Positions 46,969-56,715 of a stretch of 64,000 nt of DNA are shown here, piece after piece. The translations under genes were made by a program, and so were the position numbers. This stretch comes from Pseudoalteromonas carrageenovora IAM 12662 (GTDB lineage Bacteria > Pseudomonadota > Gammaproteobacteria > Enterobacterales > Alteromonadaceae). The notes beneath the pieces were generated by a model. That model worked only from the letters and a program-made list of their open reading frames with translations. It did no database searches and was not told the DNA's origin. The stretch covers positions 420,945 through 484,944 of the forward strand of contig NZ_LT965928.1 in NCBI RefSeq assembly GCF_900239935.1, written 5' to 3'. Position 1 is the stretch's first letter. Every line of letters starts with the position of its first letter.

Positions 46969-49644
46969 GTGAAAGTTTTTACACAATTTATTAGTGCTTT
47001 TATTCTACTTTGTAGTTTTAGTACGCTGGCTTTTACGCCAACAGCGTCACAAATTGAGCAATTTAAAAAATTGCCTAAATCTCAGCAGGAAGCCCTAGCA
47101 AAGCAGTACGGTGTGGATATTTCTACAATTACCGGTGCAAATCAGTCAAATGAAGAAAATGATAAAGAAGAAAAATCAACTATAGGTGAACGTCCTGAAA
47201 AGGAAGAAGAAGATTTAACGGACGAAGAACGCTTTAAGCCAAAAACAGATGAATTAAAACCATACGGTTATGAGTTATTTGCAGGCGAACCTGCGACCTT
47301 TATGCCAAATGAAAATGCGGCAGTACCTGATACCTATATAGTAGGTGCAGGCGATCAATTAAAAATAAATTTTTACGGTAAAGAAAGTGACAGTTTTAAT
47401 GTAACTGTTGACCGTGAAGGGCGTATAAATATTCCAGATTTAAGCCCTGTAGAAGTTGCAGGTTTGACCTTTGCCGAAATCAAAGAATTAATTAAAGTTA
47501 AAGTTGAACAAGAAGTCATAGGCGTAAAAGCTTTTGTATCGCTTGGTCAACTTCGTAGCATGCGTATTTTAGTACTTGGTGAAGCTTATAAGCCAGGAAG
47601 TTATAGCGTATCGTCTTTAACGACTGTATCTCATGCTTTATTTGTAAGCGGTGGTGTGTCAGATATTGCTTCTCTTCGTAATATACAGGTTAAACGTGCA
47701 GGTAAAGTTATTACTAACTTCGACCTTTATGACTTACTGATCAAAGGTGATAGCAGTAACGATATAGTTTTAAAATCTGGCGATGTTGTTTTCGTACCTC
47801 CTGTAGGAGCTCAAGTTAGAGTTGAAGGCTTAGTTAAGCGCCCCGCAATATTTGAGCTAAAAAAAGGCGAGACTGCAAAGCAATTATTAACTATGGCGGG
47901 AGGCCTTAAACCTGGCGCTTACGCTAAAAATGCAGTAGTAGAGCGCTTTAATTTTGACCGTAAAGAAGTGCTATCTGTCGATTTTTCAAAATCTCAAATA
48001 AACTACATTCCTCAAGATGGCGACCGAATTCGTTTTAACTCTATTAGTGCACAATATCAAAATTCAATTAGCCTAATTGGCGCTGTAGCGCGCCCGGGTA
48101 ACTATCAGTGGTATCAAGGTAAACGTATTTCTGATGTTTTAAAATCAGTTCGAGGCGACTTATTGCCACAAGCGGATTTAAGCTATGGCTTAGTGATTCG
48201 CGAAATAAATATTAATGGTGATATAGAAGCGCACCAATTTGATGTAGCTCAAGCGATAATAAAGAATCCAGAAAATAACTTAACGTTAAAAGCGAATGAT
48301 AAAATAATCGTATTTAGCCGCTTTGAAGAAAAAGAAGCTGAAAAATCGGCACTTGCTAATATGGCTTTAAGCCAAGAACAGCAAGAGCAACAGTTAAAGG
48401 CTGAACAATGGCATACATACCAGCAAAAAGAATTTGAAAAATACATTGGTATAAATCAAGAAGAGGAGTTTATTTTTGAAGAAAATAAAGCTCTTACACT
48501 CGCTGAAATGTCAAAACGCAAAGCTAAAGAAGAAGCTGAGCTTGAATTAAAACCAGAAGACTACGCTTTATTCAGCCGCCACAATTTACTGGCCCCACTT
48601 ATTGCAAAATTTAAGCAACAGGCTTCTGTTAATCAGGCTATTCAGCTTGTAGAAATTAACGGCAACGTTACATTCCCTGGTGTGTATCCGTTAATGATAG
48701 GCGGTGAAGTGCGTGATTTAGTAACAGCTGCTGGCGGGTTGTTAGAGTCTGCTTACGTAAAACAAGCAGAAATCACTCGAATTGTTGAAAACGATGGCTC
48801 CAAGATAGAGCATTTACGTTTAGATTTAGAAAGCGCGATGCGCGGCGACCTACAAAGTAATATCACTCTACAAAGCAAAGACAGCATTAACGTGTTTGCT
48901 ATCCCAAACTGGCAAGAAAACGTAAAAGTAGAATTAAAAGGTGAGCTTAAATTCCCTGGTGTATACACAATCCGTCGCGGCGAAACACTAACGGAGCTAT
49001 TAGAGCGCGCAGGTGGCTTCTCTGAGTTTGCAGAGCAAAAAGCGGCAGTATTTACTCGCGCCTCTATAAAAGAGCAAGAACAAGAGCAACTAGCCCGATT
49101 ATCAACCGAGTTACGTCGTGATATCGCATCAAAAAGTTTTCAAAATTCAGTAAGCAGTAATTCACTTTCATATGATGAAATGAATAAGCTGTTAAATGAT
49201 TTAGCAAGTGTGGAAGCTGTAGGGCGCTTAGTTATCGACTTACCACTTATTGTCGAGAATAAGCAAAACTTAGTCCTTCAAGACGGTGATATTTTATATG
49301 TACCAAGCAAGCGTGATTCAATTAGCGTAATCGGTGAAGTTAATTATTCGACCTCCCATTTATATAAATCAGGGGTTACACTTGAAGATTATATTGACCT
49401 AAGTGGTGGCCTAAAAGATCGTGCAGATGAAGACAGTATTTATATAATTAAAGCTAATGGCTCAGTTAAAATTCCTGCTAAAGGAGGGTGGTTTGCCGCA
49501 AATGATCCTACAGAGTTAGAAGCTGGCGATACAATCGTAATCCCAATGGACGCGAGTCATATGGATAAGCTTACCCTGTGGAGTACCGCAACCCAAATAG
49601 TGTACCAATTAGGTGTCGCTGTCGCTGCAATTACCAATATTTAA
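46969..49644 (+). CDS. Large SLBB-domain polysaccharide export protein (Wza-like)
   Basis: 891 residues from GTG 46969 (MKVFTQFISAFILLCSFSTLAF, a signal peptide); an earlier in-frame TTG at 46939 would put ten residues before it. After an acidic linker (about 50-95) comes a Poly_export domain (about 110-180; YIVGAGDQLKINFYGKES, VTVDREGRINIPDLSPVEVAG) and then several SLBB beta-grasp repeats (MRILVLGEAYKPGSYSV, VRVEGLVKRPAIFELKKGE, ISLIGAVARPGNYQWYQGK, VEINGNVTFPGVYPLMIGGE, VELKGELKFPGVYTIRRGE, ISVIGEVNYSTSHLYKSG). A charged coiled coil lies near 465-540. There is no lipobox Cys. It is likely an outer-membrane or periplasmic export channel for the polymer, first gene of the cluster. Confidence 0.9.
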   Translation: MKVFTQFISAFILLCSFSTLAFTPTASQIEQFKKLPKSQQEALAKQYGVDISTITGANQSNEENDKEEKSTIGERPEKEEEDLTDEERFKPKTDELKPYGYELFAGEPATFMPNENAAVPDTYIVGAGDQLKINFYGKESDSFNVTVDREGRINIPDLSPVEVAGLTFAEIKELIKVKVEQEVIGVKAFVSLGQLRSMRILVLGEAYKPGSYSVSSLTTVSHALFVSGGVSDIASLRNIQVKRAGKVITNFDLYDLLIKGDSSNDIVLKSGDVVFVPPVGAQVRVEGLVKRPAIFELKKGETAKQLLTMAGGLKPGAYAKNAVVERFNFDRKEVLSVDFSKSQINYIPQDGDRIRFNSISAQYQNSISLIGAVARPGNYQWYQGKRISDVLKSVRGDLLPQADLSYGLVIREININGDIEAHQFDVAQAIIKNPENNLTLKANDKIIVFSRFEEKEAEKSALANMALSQEQQEQQLKAEQWHTYQQKEFEKYIGINQEEEFIFEENKALTLAEMSKRKAKEEAELELKPEDYALFSRHNLLAPLIAKFKQQASVNQAIQLVEINGNVTFPGVYPLMIGGEVRDLVTAAGGLLESAYVKQAEITRIVENDGSKIEHLRLDLESAMRGDLQSNITLQSKDSINVFAIPNWQENVKVELKGELKFPGVYTIRRGETLTELLERAGGFSEFAEQKAAVFTRASIKEQEQEQLARLSTELRRDIASKSFQNSVSSNSLSYDEMNKLLNDLASVEAVGRLVIDLPLIVENKQNLVLQDGDILYVPSKRDSISVIGEVNYSTSHLYKSGVTLEDYIDLSGGLKDRADEDSIYIIKANGSVKIPAKGGWFAANDPTELEAGDTIVIPMDASHMDKLTLWSTATQIVYQLGVAVAAITNI

Positions 49645-49735
49645 AGTATAAACTTGCTCTATTGAGTAAATTAAGTATGCGAACAGTAATTATTGCTTTA
49701 ATAATTAGATTAGAAAGTGGAACTAGATCAACTAT

Positions 49736-50695
49736 ATGAAAACAGATTTGAGAACACAAAGCTCTGAGCTAGAGCAAAACAGATATCCGCCTGTTGATGA
49801 TGAAATAGATTTAGGTGAACTGCTATCTGTTATTTGGAGAGGAAAGTGGATAATAGCAGTGATCACTTTTCTGTTTGTTTTGTTCTCAGTCATTTTTGCC
49901 TTAAAGCAGCCAAATTTATACAGATCTGAAGTGTTATTAGCACCTGCGGAGGCAAAAAGTAATGGTGGTTTATCAGCTTTAGCTGGTCAGTTTGGTGGAT
50001 TAGCAAGCCTAGCAGGAGTAAATATAGGCGGGCAAAGTACCAATAAAACACAATTAGCCCTTGAAGTTTTGAAATCCAGAAAATTCGTAGCGAGTTTTAT
50101 TGAAAAACATAATATTTTACCAGATCTAATGGCTGTAGAGTCTTGGGATATAGATAAGGGGGTGCTCTATGATCCTGAGGTTTATGATAGTAGTTCAAAA
50201 AAATGGTTGAGGGATGTTGAAGCGCCACGTATAGCTAAACCATCGGACCAAGAAGCTTATAAAATTTTTAGTGATTTAATTTTATTAAAAACTAATAAAG
50301 AAACGGCAATGATAACTTTATCTATAGTTCACCAGTCCCCTTTGATTGCGAAGCAATGGGTCAACTGGTTAGTAAAAGATATTAATAAAGAAATGAGAGA
50401 TAGAGACGTAGTGGAGGCTCAAAAAAGTGCTGACTTCCTTTCTAAGCAATTAGAAGATACTAAAATTGCTGATATACGAATCATTCTTTATAAATTAATT
50501 GAAGAGCAAGCAAAAACAATCATGTTTGCTAGTGTTCGAGATGAGTATGCCTTTAAAACGATAGATCCAGCACTTGTTCCAGAAGTAAGAGACAGTCCAA
50601 AGCGAACTCTAATTGTAATCTTAGGCTTTGCATTAGGGCTAGTTTTTAGTTGTATGATCGTTATCCTCAAGCACTATATTAGGATCAAAGATTAA
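49736..50695 (+). CDS. wzz: O-antigen/polysaccharide chain-length determinant (Wzz family)
   Basis: 319 residues with two membrane segments (about 36-56, WIIAVITFLFVLFSVIFAL; about 290-312, TLIVILGFALGLVFSCMIVIL) around a periplasmic helical domain. The N-terminal DEIDLGELLSVIWRGKW and the Pro-rich element before TM2 (VPEVRDSPKRTL) are standard Wzz features. It sets the modal length of the Wzy-made polymer. It has no C-terminal BY-kinase domain. The 233 bp that follow (50696-50928) hold no gene, though they may contain a promoter for the sugar genes. Confidence 0.9.
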   Translation: MKTDLRTQSSELEQNRYPPVDDEIDLGELLSVIWRGKWIIAVITFLFVLFSVIFALKQPNLYRSEVLLAPAEAKSNGGLSALAGQFGGLASLAGVNIGGQSTNKTQLALEVLKSRKFVASFIEKHNILPDLMAVESWDIDKGVLYDPEVYDSSSKKWLRDVEAPRIAKPSDQEAYKIFSDLILLKTNKETAMITLSIVHQSPLIAKQWVNWLVKDINKEMRDRDVVEAQKSADFLSKQLEDTKIADIRIILYKLIEEQAKTIMFASVRDEYAFKTIDPALVPEVRDSPKRTLIVILGFALGLVFSCMIVILKHYIRIKD

Positions 50696-50928
50696 AATAC
50701 GTTTACTTCTACACATCAGATAATAAATGCAACTAATTAACTAACTACTTTGAGAGCTGAAGTAATACAGTTTTAATCGGATAAAATTTTTATATCAATT
50801 GAATTAAATTACTGTACTTCATTGCAAAGAGTAAAAGACTTTTGCATGTATGACGCGAATTAAGACTACTTAATTCACAAAGATTAGTATCAGCTCAGTA
50901 AAAGTGATAATTACTACATAGGATTAAT
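50696..50928. other. AT-rich intergenic region before rmlB
   Basis: 233 bp without an open frame, terminator or recognisable operator; no JUMPstart or ops element found. Possibly an internal promoter. Confidence 0.3.
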
Positions 50929-51996
50929 GTGAAAATACTTATAACGGGGGGGGCAGGCTTTATAGGCTCAGCTGTAGTTCGCCATATCATAAAAAACACC
51001 AGTGATTCAGTGATTAACCTCGATAAATTAACTTATGCTGGGAATTTAGAGTCATTAAAGTCAGTAGATTGCAATGACAGGTATACATTCGAGCAGGTCG
51101 ACATTTGTAACCGTGAAGAGCTAGATCGGGTTTTTAAATCGCATAAACCAGACGCAGTAATGCATTTGGCTGCTGAAAGCCATGTCGACCGTTCTATAAC
51201 TGGGCCTGCCGAATTTATACAAACTAATATAGTAGGCACTTATAATCTATTAGAAGCGGCTCGTGAATACTGGAATACATTAAATGAGGGTGATAAAAAA
51301 TCGTTTAGGTTTCACCATATCTCAACTGATGAGGTATATGGTGATCTTCCTCACCCAGATGAGCAAGAAGGTGAACTTCCATTATTTACTGAAGAAACAT
51401 CTTACGCGCCAAGTAGTCCTTATTCTGCAAGTAAAGCGTCAAGTGATCATTTAGTTCGAGCATGGCTGCGCACGTATAGTTTTCCAACAATTGTTACTAA
51501 TTGTTCAAATAATTATGGGCCTTACCACTTTCCTGAGAAGCTAATTCCTTTAGTGATACTTAATGCCCTAGAAGGAAAAGACTTACCTATTTATGGTAAA
51601 GGCGACCAAATACGTGACTGGCTATACGTAGAAGACCATGCGCGCGCTCTATATAAAGTAGTGACCGAAGGTATTGTTGGAGAAACCTATAATATAGGCG
51701 GTCATAATGAAAAGCAAAACTTAGAAGTAGTGCAAACTATTTGTGAAATTTTAGATACGTTAGTACCAAAAAAATCTAAGTACGCTGAGCAAATTATATA
51801 CGTAACAGATCGCCCTGGGCATGACAGACGCTATGCGATTGATTCATCAAAAATGAGTAAAGAGCTTAACTGGATGCCAGTGGAAACATTCGAAACAGGT
51901 TTGCGTAAAACTATCGAGTGGTACTTATCGAATCAGCAATGGTGCAAAAATGTTCAAGACGGATCGTATCAGCGCGAACGTCTTGGCGAGTTATAA
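50929..51996 (+). CDS. rmlB: dTDP-glucose 4,6-dehydratase
   Basis: 355 residues. NAD-binding [16 protein letters not shown], conserved [14 protein letters not shown], catalytic [16 protein letters not shown] (Thr-Asp-Glu) and [15 protein letters not shown] (Tyr/Lys), and [14 protein letters not shown]. It converts dTDP-glucose into dTDP-4-keto-6-deoxyglucose. It starts at GTG 50929 with AGGA five bases upstream. Codons 6-8 form a run of eight G (50946-50953), including two GGG Gly codons, unusual in this AT-rich genome and prone to slippage. rmlC and rmlD are not adjacent, so the product probably does not go to rhamnose. Confidence 0.96.
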   Translation: MKILITGGAGFIGSAVVRHIIKNTSDSVINLDKLTYAGNLESLKSVDCNDRYTFEQVDICNREELDRVFKSHKPDAVMHLAAESHVDRSITGPAEFIQTNIVGTYNLLEAAREYWNTLNEGDKKSFRFHHISTDEVYGDLPHPDEQEGELPLFTEETSYAPSSPYSASKASSDHLVRAWLRTYSFPTIVTNCSNNYGPYHFPEKLIPLVILNALEGKDLPIYGKGDQIRDWLYVEDHARALYKVVTEGIVGETYNIGGHNEKQNLEVVQTICEILDTLVPKKSKYAEQIIYVTDRPGHDRRYAIDSSKMSKELNWMPVETFETGLRKTIEWYLSNQQWCKNVQDGSYQRERLGEL

Positions 51997-52010
51997 AAAG
52001 GAGCTATGTA

Positions 52011-52886
52011 ATGAAAGGAATAATCTTAGCGGGTGGTTCAGGTACTCGTTTATACCCAATTACCATGGGCGTATCTAAACAGCTGCTTCCTATTTATGAT
52101 AAACCAATGATTTATTACCCACTTTCGGTGTTAATGTTGGCTGGTATTAGAGAAATTTTAATCATTACAACACTCGAAGATTCAGATTCTTTCAAGCGCT
52201 TATTAGGTGATGGCTCACAATTTGGAATTGAGCTTAATTATACAGTTCAACCAGAACCTGAAGGTCTAGCGCAAGCCTTTATTTTAGGTGAACGTTTTAT
52301 TGGTAATGATGATGTTTGCTTAGTGCTTGGTGATAATATTTTTTACGGTGAAGGTTTTACACCTAAACTTAAAAATGCCGTCGACAATGCAAAGAATGGT
52401 TTAGGCGCAACGGTGTTCGGTTATCAAGTGAAGGATCCCGAGCGCTTTGGAGTTGTAGAGTTTAATAAAAATAAAAAAGCTATCTCCATAGAAGAGAAAC
52501 CGGAAGTACCCAAGTCTAATTTTGCTGTAACAGGTTTATATTTTTATGATAATTCTGTTGTTCAGTTAGCTAAAAAAGTAGAGCCTTCACACCGAGGTGA
52601 GCTAGAGATTACTTGCCTCAATGAAATGTATTTGAACCAAAATAAGCTAAATGTTGAACGCTTAGGGCGCGGCTTTGCTTGGTTAGACACTGGTACACAT
52701 GAAAGCTTACTTGAAGCCGCACAATTCGTAGAAACAATTGAAAAACGCCAAGGCTATAAAATAGCCTGCTTAGAAGAAATCGCATTTAACAATAATTGGA
52801 TAAATGAGTCTCAATTAGTATTTAGGGCAGATTTATTTAAAAAGAATAGTTATGGTACATACCTTAATAACTTATTAAAACTGTAA
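52011..52886 (+). CDS. rmlA: Glucose-1-phosphate thymidylyltransferase
   Basis: 291 residues. N-terminal nucleotidyltransferase signature [70 protein letters not shown] and [18 protein letters not shown]. It makes dTDP-glucose from glucose 1-phosphate and dTTP for RmlB. ATG 52011 has a GGAG site; the frame is open upstream into rmlB but that extension has no family match. Confidence 0.97.
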   Translation: MKGIILAGGSGTRLYPITMGVSKQLLPIYDKPMIYYPLSVLMLAGIREILIITTLEDSDSFKRLLGDGSQFGIELNYTVQPEPEGLAQAFILGERFIGNDDVCLVLGDNIFYGEGFTPKLKNAVDNAKNGLGATVFGYQVKDPERFGVVEFNKNKKAISIEEKPEVPKSNFAVTGLYFYDNSVVQLAKKVEPSHRGELEITCLNEMYLNQNKLNVERLGRGFAWLDTGTHESLLEAAQFVETIEKRQGYKIACLEEIAFNNNWINESQLVFRADLFKKNSYGTYLNNLLKL

Positions 52887-52962
52887 TCTATTTAGAATAT
52901 TTAATATGCTGAAGATTCATAAATGTGAGCCTTTAGTTTCAGGTGATATGAAGTAGGATTTT

Positions 52963-54054
52963 ATGAAAAAGTTTTTGGTGCTAGGAATTGGTAATGCTCA
53001 GGTAGATCTATATCGAAAACTGCAAGGTAGCTTTGAAGTACATGGGCTTAGTAATACAAATATTGGTCGAGGTTACAAATATTGTGACCATTTTGAATGT
53101 ATAGATATAACTGATTATAATCAAGTTCTTGAATATTCGAAACAAAACCAAATTGATTACATCTATAGTGTCGGGTCCGATGTCGCTATGCCTACAGTTG
53201 CTTATGTTTCAGAAAAGCTTAACCTTCCTCACTTTGTAAACTATGAAGTGGCAAAGGCATGTAATAATAAGGCTTTATTTAGAGATGTGCTCAGAGGTGT
53301 GTATGGAGCAGTTCCTTTTCAGGTTGAGAGTGACTTACCTGAATCTCTAGATGTTGATTTTCCAATGATAGTAAAACCTGTTGATAGCCAGGGCCAAAGA
53401 GGGGTATCCACAGCTCATAATAAACATGAACTTATTAAATCATTTTCATTTGCAAAAAAACATTCTCGTTGTGGAGATGTCATTTTGGAAAGAAAAGTAA
53501 ATGGCGAAGAGATTTCGGTTAATGCATATGTAATTGATGGAGAGTTGATTTTCTTCCTACCCTCAGATCGCGAAAGTTGGAATGATTACGATGGGGGAAT
53601 TATTCGAAAGCATATTTTACCTGTTACAATTAATGAACCAGCAATCAAAAATGTAGAAAGGCTTGTTCGAGAAACAATTCACGCAATTGGAATTACAAAT
53701 GGACCTGTTTATTTTCAGATAAAAATGGAAAAAGATAATCCATTTTTAATTGAAGTAACCCCAAGATTTGATGGGTGCCATATGTGGAATCTGATTAAGT
53801 TTTCAACCGATATAGATTTGTTATCTATTTGTATAGACCATTTATTAAGTAAAAAGTTGAATAAGTTACCAATATATACTGTTAATCCTTCTGCTCTTGA
53901 GTTTATTTGTCAAGCTCCCGGGGAAATAGTTTCCAAATATAATGCTGACGCTTGTTCACTTTACCAAGAGCATTATTACTTAGTTGGTGAAGTAGTAAAT
54001 GAGATGAATGGAATTATGGAAAAATGTGGATATAAGATTAATTTGGTAGATTAA
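52963..54054 (+). CDS. ATP-grasp ligase in the polysaccharide cluster
   Basis: 363 residues. An N-terminal Rossmann-like subdomain (MKKFLVLGIGNAQVDLYRKL) is followed by an ATP-grasp core: FPMIVKPVDSQGQRGVS (Lys and Gly-rich loop), VILERKVNGEEISVNAYV and the metal-binding end FLIEVTPRFDGCHMWNLI. It is similar to carbamoyl-phosphate-synthase-type ATP-grasp ligases that join a carboxylate to an amine through an acyl phosphate. Next to the genes for a 4-amino-6-deoxy sugar it may attach an amino acid or other acid to the sugar amine, but the substrate is unknown. Two bases separate it from the next gene. Base composition looks more AT-rich than rmlAB. Confidence 0.8.
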   Translation: MKKFLVLGIGNAQVDLYRKLQGSFEVHGLSNTNIGRGYKYCDHFECIDITDYNQVLEYSKQNQIDYIYSVGSDVAMPTVAYVSEKLNLPHFVNYEVAKACNNKALFRDVLRGVYGAVPFQVESDLPESLDVDFPMIVKPVDSQGQRGVSTAHNKHELIKSFSFAKKHSRCGDVILERKVNGEEISVNAYVIDGELIFFLPSDRESWNDYDGGIIRKHILPVTINEPAIKNVERLVRETIHAIGITNGPVYFQIKMEKDNPFLIEVTPRFDGCHMWNLIKFSTDIDLLSICIDHLLSKKLNKLPIYTVNPSALEFICQAPGEIVSKYNADACSLYQEHYYLVGEVVNEMNGIMEKCGYKINLVD

Positions 54055-54055
54055 C

Positions 54056-54907
54056 ATGAGAATAGCAATAACTGGAGCAACAGGATTAATCGGTAAAGCT
54101 TTTATTGAGAAGTATTCAAATAATTTTGAACTAGTAGCAATATCAAGAAAGCCGGAACAAGAAAATTGTATTTACTCTGATTTCTCTTTTAATTCCTTAT
54201 GCCATATATTTGAAAATGTTGATGCATTAATCCATTTAGCGGGAGAAAGACTTCATAAATTAGAAAGTCTAGAAACAACCTCAGACTTAGATGAAATTGT
54301 ACTTTTAGCTGCAAAAAACGCTGGGCTTCAAAACATAGTATTAGCTTCTTCCCGAGGGGTGTATGGTAAAAATAAAAGCCCATGGCATGAGTCTACCAAC
54401 GTTTCTCCAACTAATTTTTACTCATTAAAAAAAGCTCAAACAGAGCTATTATGTAATTATTTAAATAACTCTCATGGATTAAAAATTAAATGTCTTAGAA
54501 TTGCACAGGTACTTTCAGAGAATGAATATGAAGGTAGTATGATTAGAGTCTTTTTGGATAGCGCTGTGAAAGCTGAGAACTTGCACGTTACAGTCAGCGG
54601 TATAACTAGAGAATATATATATATTCTTGATTTAGTTGATGCCATTTATACAGCAGTTAAACATGACTCTGAGTACGGGATATATAATGTTGGCACAGGT
54701 GTTGGCGTTAATATTGAAGAGATTGCTACCATTATATCTAAAACCTTTGATAATGGTTGTAAGGTAATTGTTAATGATAATTTAACAGAGGTTTCTGAAA
54801 ACTCTGTTATGGCAGTTAACTTATTTAGGCAAACTTTTGATTGGTCGCCTGCATTTACATTCGAAACAGCGATTAAAGACATAGAAGGAAAAATTTCAGG
54901 TGTTTGA
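54056..54907 (+). CDS. NAD-dependent epimerase/dehydratase (extended SDR)
   Basis: 283 residues. Nucleotide-binding [25 protein letters not shown], a Ser-rich active-site strand ([13 protein letters not shown]) and the catalytic Tyr-x3-Lys in [10 protein letters not shown]. The end [16 protein letters not shown] is the usual sugar-binding part of extended SDRs. It is probably a sugar-nucleotide epimerase or 4-ketoreductase in the pathway, but the substrate cannot be read from the sequence. It overlaps the acyltransferase by 8 bp. Confidence 0.83.
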   Translation: MRIAITGATGLIGKAFIEKYSNNFELVAISRKPEQENCIYSDFSFNSLCHIFENVDALIHLAGERLHKLESLETTSDLDEIVLLAAKNAGLQNIVLASSRGVYGKNKSPWHESTNVSPTNFYSLKKAQTELLCNYLNNSHGLKIKCLRIAQVLSENEYEGSMIRVFLDSAVKAENLHVTVSGITREYIYILDLVDAIYTAVKHDSEYGIYNVGTGVGVNIEEIATIISKTFDNGCKVIVNDNLTEVSENSVMAVNLFRQTFDWSPAFTFETAIKDIEGKISGV

Positions 54908-55592
54908 TTATAAAAATGATAACTCTGTAATTAGCAAAGACGCTAAGATTTATAAATATTCTAGAGTGAAAGAGTCAGCCGTTCATGATAAATCTAGTGT
55001 AGGTGATAACAGCAGAGTTGATTTTTCAACTCTTCACAAAAATGTTCGGATAGATAGAAATAACCATATTTTTCAAAGCTTAATATCTAGGTACACTTAT
55101 ACAGGCATGAACACAGTAATTATGCATGCGTCTATTGGTTCATTTACTTCCATATCTTGGAATGTATCTATTGGCGGTGCAAACCACGATTATAACCGTA
55201 CTACCCAACACTCGTTCCTTTATAATGATATTGACAATATACGAGCTTCTAGTGAAAGTGCGCCATACGATAGGTTTGAGGCTCCTGTTTCAGTAGGTAA
55301 TGATGTATGGATTGCTGCAGGTGCTGTTGTTACAAGAGGTGTAGTAATCGGGGACGGTGCTGTAGTAGGTGCGAATGCGGTTGTTACAAAAGACGTGCCG
55401 CCTTACTCTATTGTTGCTGGCTCTCCTGCTAAAATTATTAAATATCGTTTTTCTGCAGAGATAATAGAATTGCTACTAAAAATAAAGTGGTGGGAATGGC
55501 CAATTGAAAAAATAAAGGCAAATTACTCATTATTAGCTGAGCAACCTAGCGCTAAAGGATTAAAAGAAATTTTAAGGGTAAGTAATGATTGA
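54900..55592 (+). CDS. Left-handed beta-helix acyltransferase (CatB/WbbJ-like)
   Basis: 230 residues with hexapeptide repeats ([39 protein letters not shown]) and the catalytic His in [15 protein letters not shown]. The last ~45 residues are the usual C-terminal helix ([23 protein letters not shown]). Such enzymes transfer acetyl groups to sugar hydroxyls or amines. Because the next gene is a WecE-like 4-aminotransferase and no WecD-like GNAT gene is near, N-acylation of the 4-amino sugar is a fair guess; O-acetylation of the chain is the alternative. Starts at GTG 54900 with GAAGGA upstream. Confidence 0.85.
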   Translation: MFDYKNDNSVISKDAKIYKYSRVKESAVHDKSSVGDNSRVDFSTLHKNVRIDRNNHIFQSLISRYTYTGMNTVIMHASIGSFTSISWNVSIGGANHDYNRTTQHSFLYNDIDNIRASSESAPYDRFEAPVSVGNDVWIAAGAVVTRGVVIGDGAVVGANAVVTKDVPPYSIVAGSPAKIIKYRFSAEIIELLLKIKWWEWPIEKIKANYSLLAEQPSAKGLKEILRVSND

Positions 55593-56715
55593 ATTTAATA
55601 AAACGCCTTACACCGGTAACGAAGAACAGTATGTTTTAGAAGCAATGAAAAATGGTAGACTCTCTGGGGATAGTCAATTTACTAAGCTGTGCCATAAATG
55701 GTTCAACGACCAATTAGGGTGTCAAAAGGCATTATTAACGCCTTCTTGCACTCATGCATTAGAAATGGCTGCAATACTTATAGATACAAAGCCGGGTGAC
55801 GAAATAATAATGCCTAGCTATACTTTTGTTAGTACGGCAAATGCCTTTTTATTAAGAGGCGCAAAAATAGTCTTTGTAGATATTAGGCCCGATACTATGA
55901 ATATAGATGAATCACTAATAGAGGCCGCTATTACAGATCAAACAAAAGCTATTGTACCAGTACATTATGCTGGCGTTGCTTGTGAAATGGATGAAATTCT
56001 ATCTATTGCTAAAAAGTATAACCTATATGTTATAGAGGACGCAGCGCAAGGAGTTAACTCGAGTTATAAAGGAAAAGCACTTGGTACTATTGGTGACATC
56101 GGCGCTTTTAGTTTTCATGATACTAAGAATTATACCAGTGGCGGTGAAGGTGGTTTATTAATAGTAAATAACCTTGAATTCTCTGAGCGAGCTGAAATTA
56201 TCAGAGAAAAGGGGACCAATAGAAGCAACTTTATGCGCGGAGTTGTAGATAAGTATACTTGGGTAGACATTGGTAGCAGCTTTCTCCCAAGCGACTTACA
56301 AGCAGCTTATTTATGGGGGCAATTAGAGAAATTTGATGACATAAATGCAGACCGTTTAAATACGTGGAATACATATTTCGAATCTTTTGCAGCTCTTCAA
56401 GAGTCAGGTAAGCTTGAGTTACCGAAAATACCTAAAGGTTGCGATCATAATGCCCATATGTTTTATGTAAAGCTCGTTGACGAGGCTACACGGGCAAAAT
56501 TTATAGATCATTTAAAGTTATCAGACGTTTCTGCTGTATTTCATTATGTACCATTACATAGCTCACCTAATGGTATTCAAGCTAGTTACTTTCATGGTGA
56601 AGATAAATACACTACTCAAGAGAGTGGGAGGTTAGTACGTTTACCAATTTATTTTGGTATGAGTGAACAAGAGCAAAACAAAGTAATTAGGGCTGTGTTG
56701 GAGTTTTTTGTTTGA
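55585..56715 (+). CDS. wecE: dTDP-4-amino-4,6-dideoxygalactose transaminase (WecE/RffA)
   Basis: 376 residues, equal to E. coli WecE, and very similar along its length. DegT/AryC1 family: [55 protein letters not shown] Lys in [17 protein letters not shown] (Lys-Asn-Tyr), [14 protein letters not shown] and [13 protein letters not shown] [11 protein letters not shown]. It transfers an amino group to dTDP-4-keto-6-deoxyglucose, giving dTDP-Fuc4N, and so completes the RmlA-RmlB route in this cluster. It overlaps the acyltransferase gene by 8 bp and wzx by 4 bp. Confidence 0.93.
   Translation: MIEFNKTPYTGNEEQYVLEAMKNGRLSGDSQFTKLCHKWFNDQLGCQKALLTPSCTHALEMAAILIDTKPGDEIIMPSYTFVSTANAFLLRGAKIVFVDIRPDTMNIDESLIEAAITDQTKAIVPVHYAGVACEMDEILSIAKKYNLYVIEDAAQGVNSSYKGKALGTIGDIGAFSFHDTKNYTSGGEGGLLIVNNLEFSERAEIIREKGTNRSNFMRGVVDKYTWVDIGSSFLPSDLQAAYLWGQLEKFDDINADRLNTWNTYFESFAALQESGKLELPKIPKGCDHNAHMFYVKLVDEATRAKFIDHLKLSDVSAVFHYVPLHSSPNGIQASYFHGEDKYTTQESGRLVRLPIYFGMSEQEQNKVIRAVLEFFV

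Noticed and set aside
50929-52886. A dTDP-L-rhamnose pathway
   Set aside because: Only rmlB and rmlA are present; no rmlC or rmlD homologue lies in the window, and a WecE-like aminotransferase is present instead.
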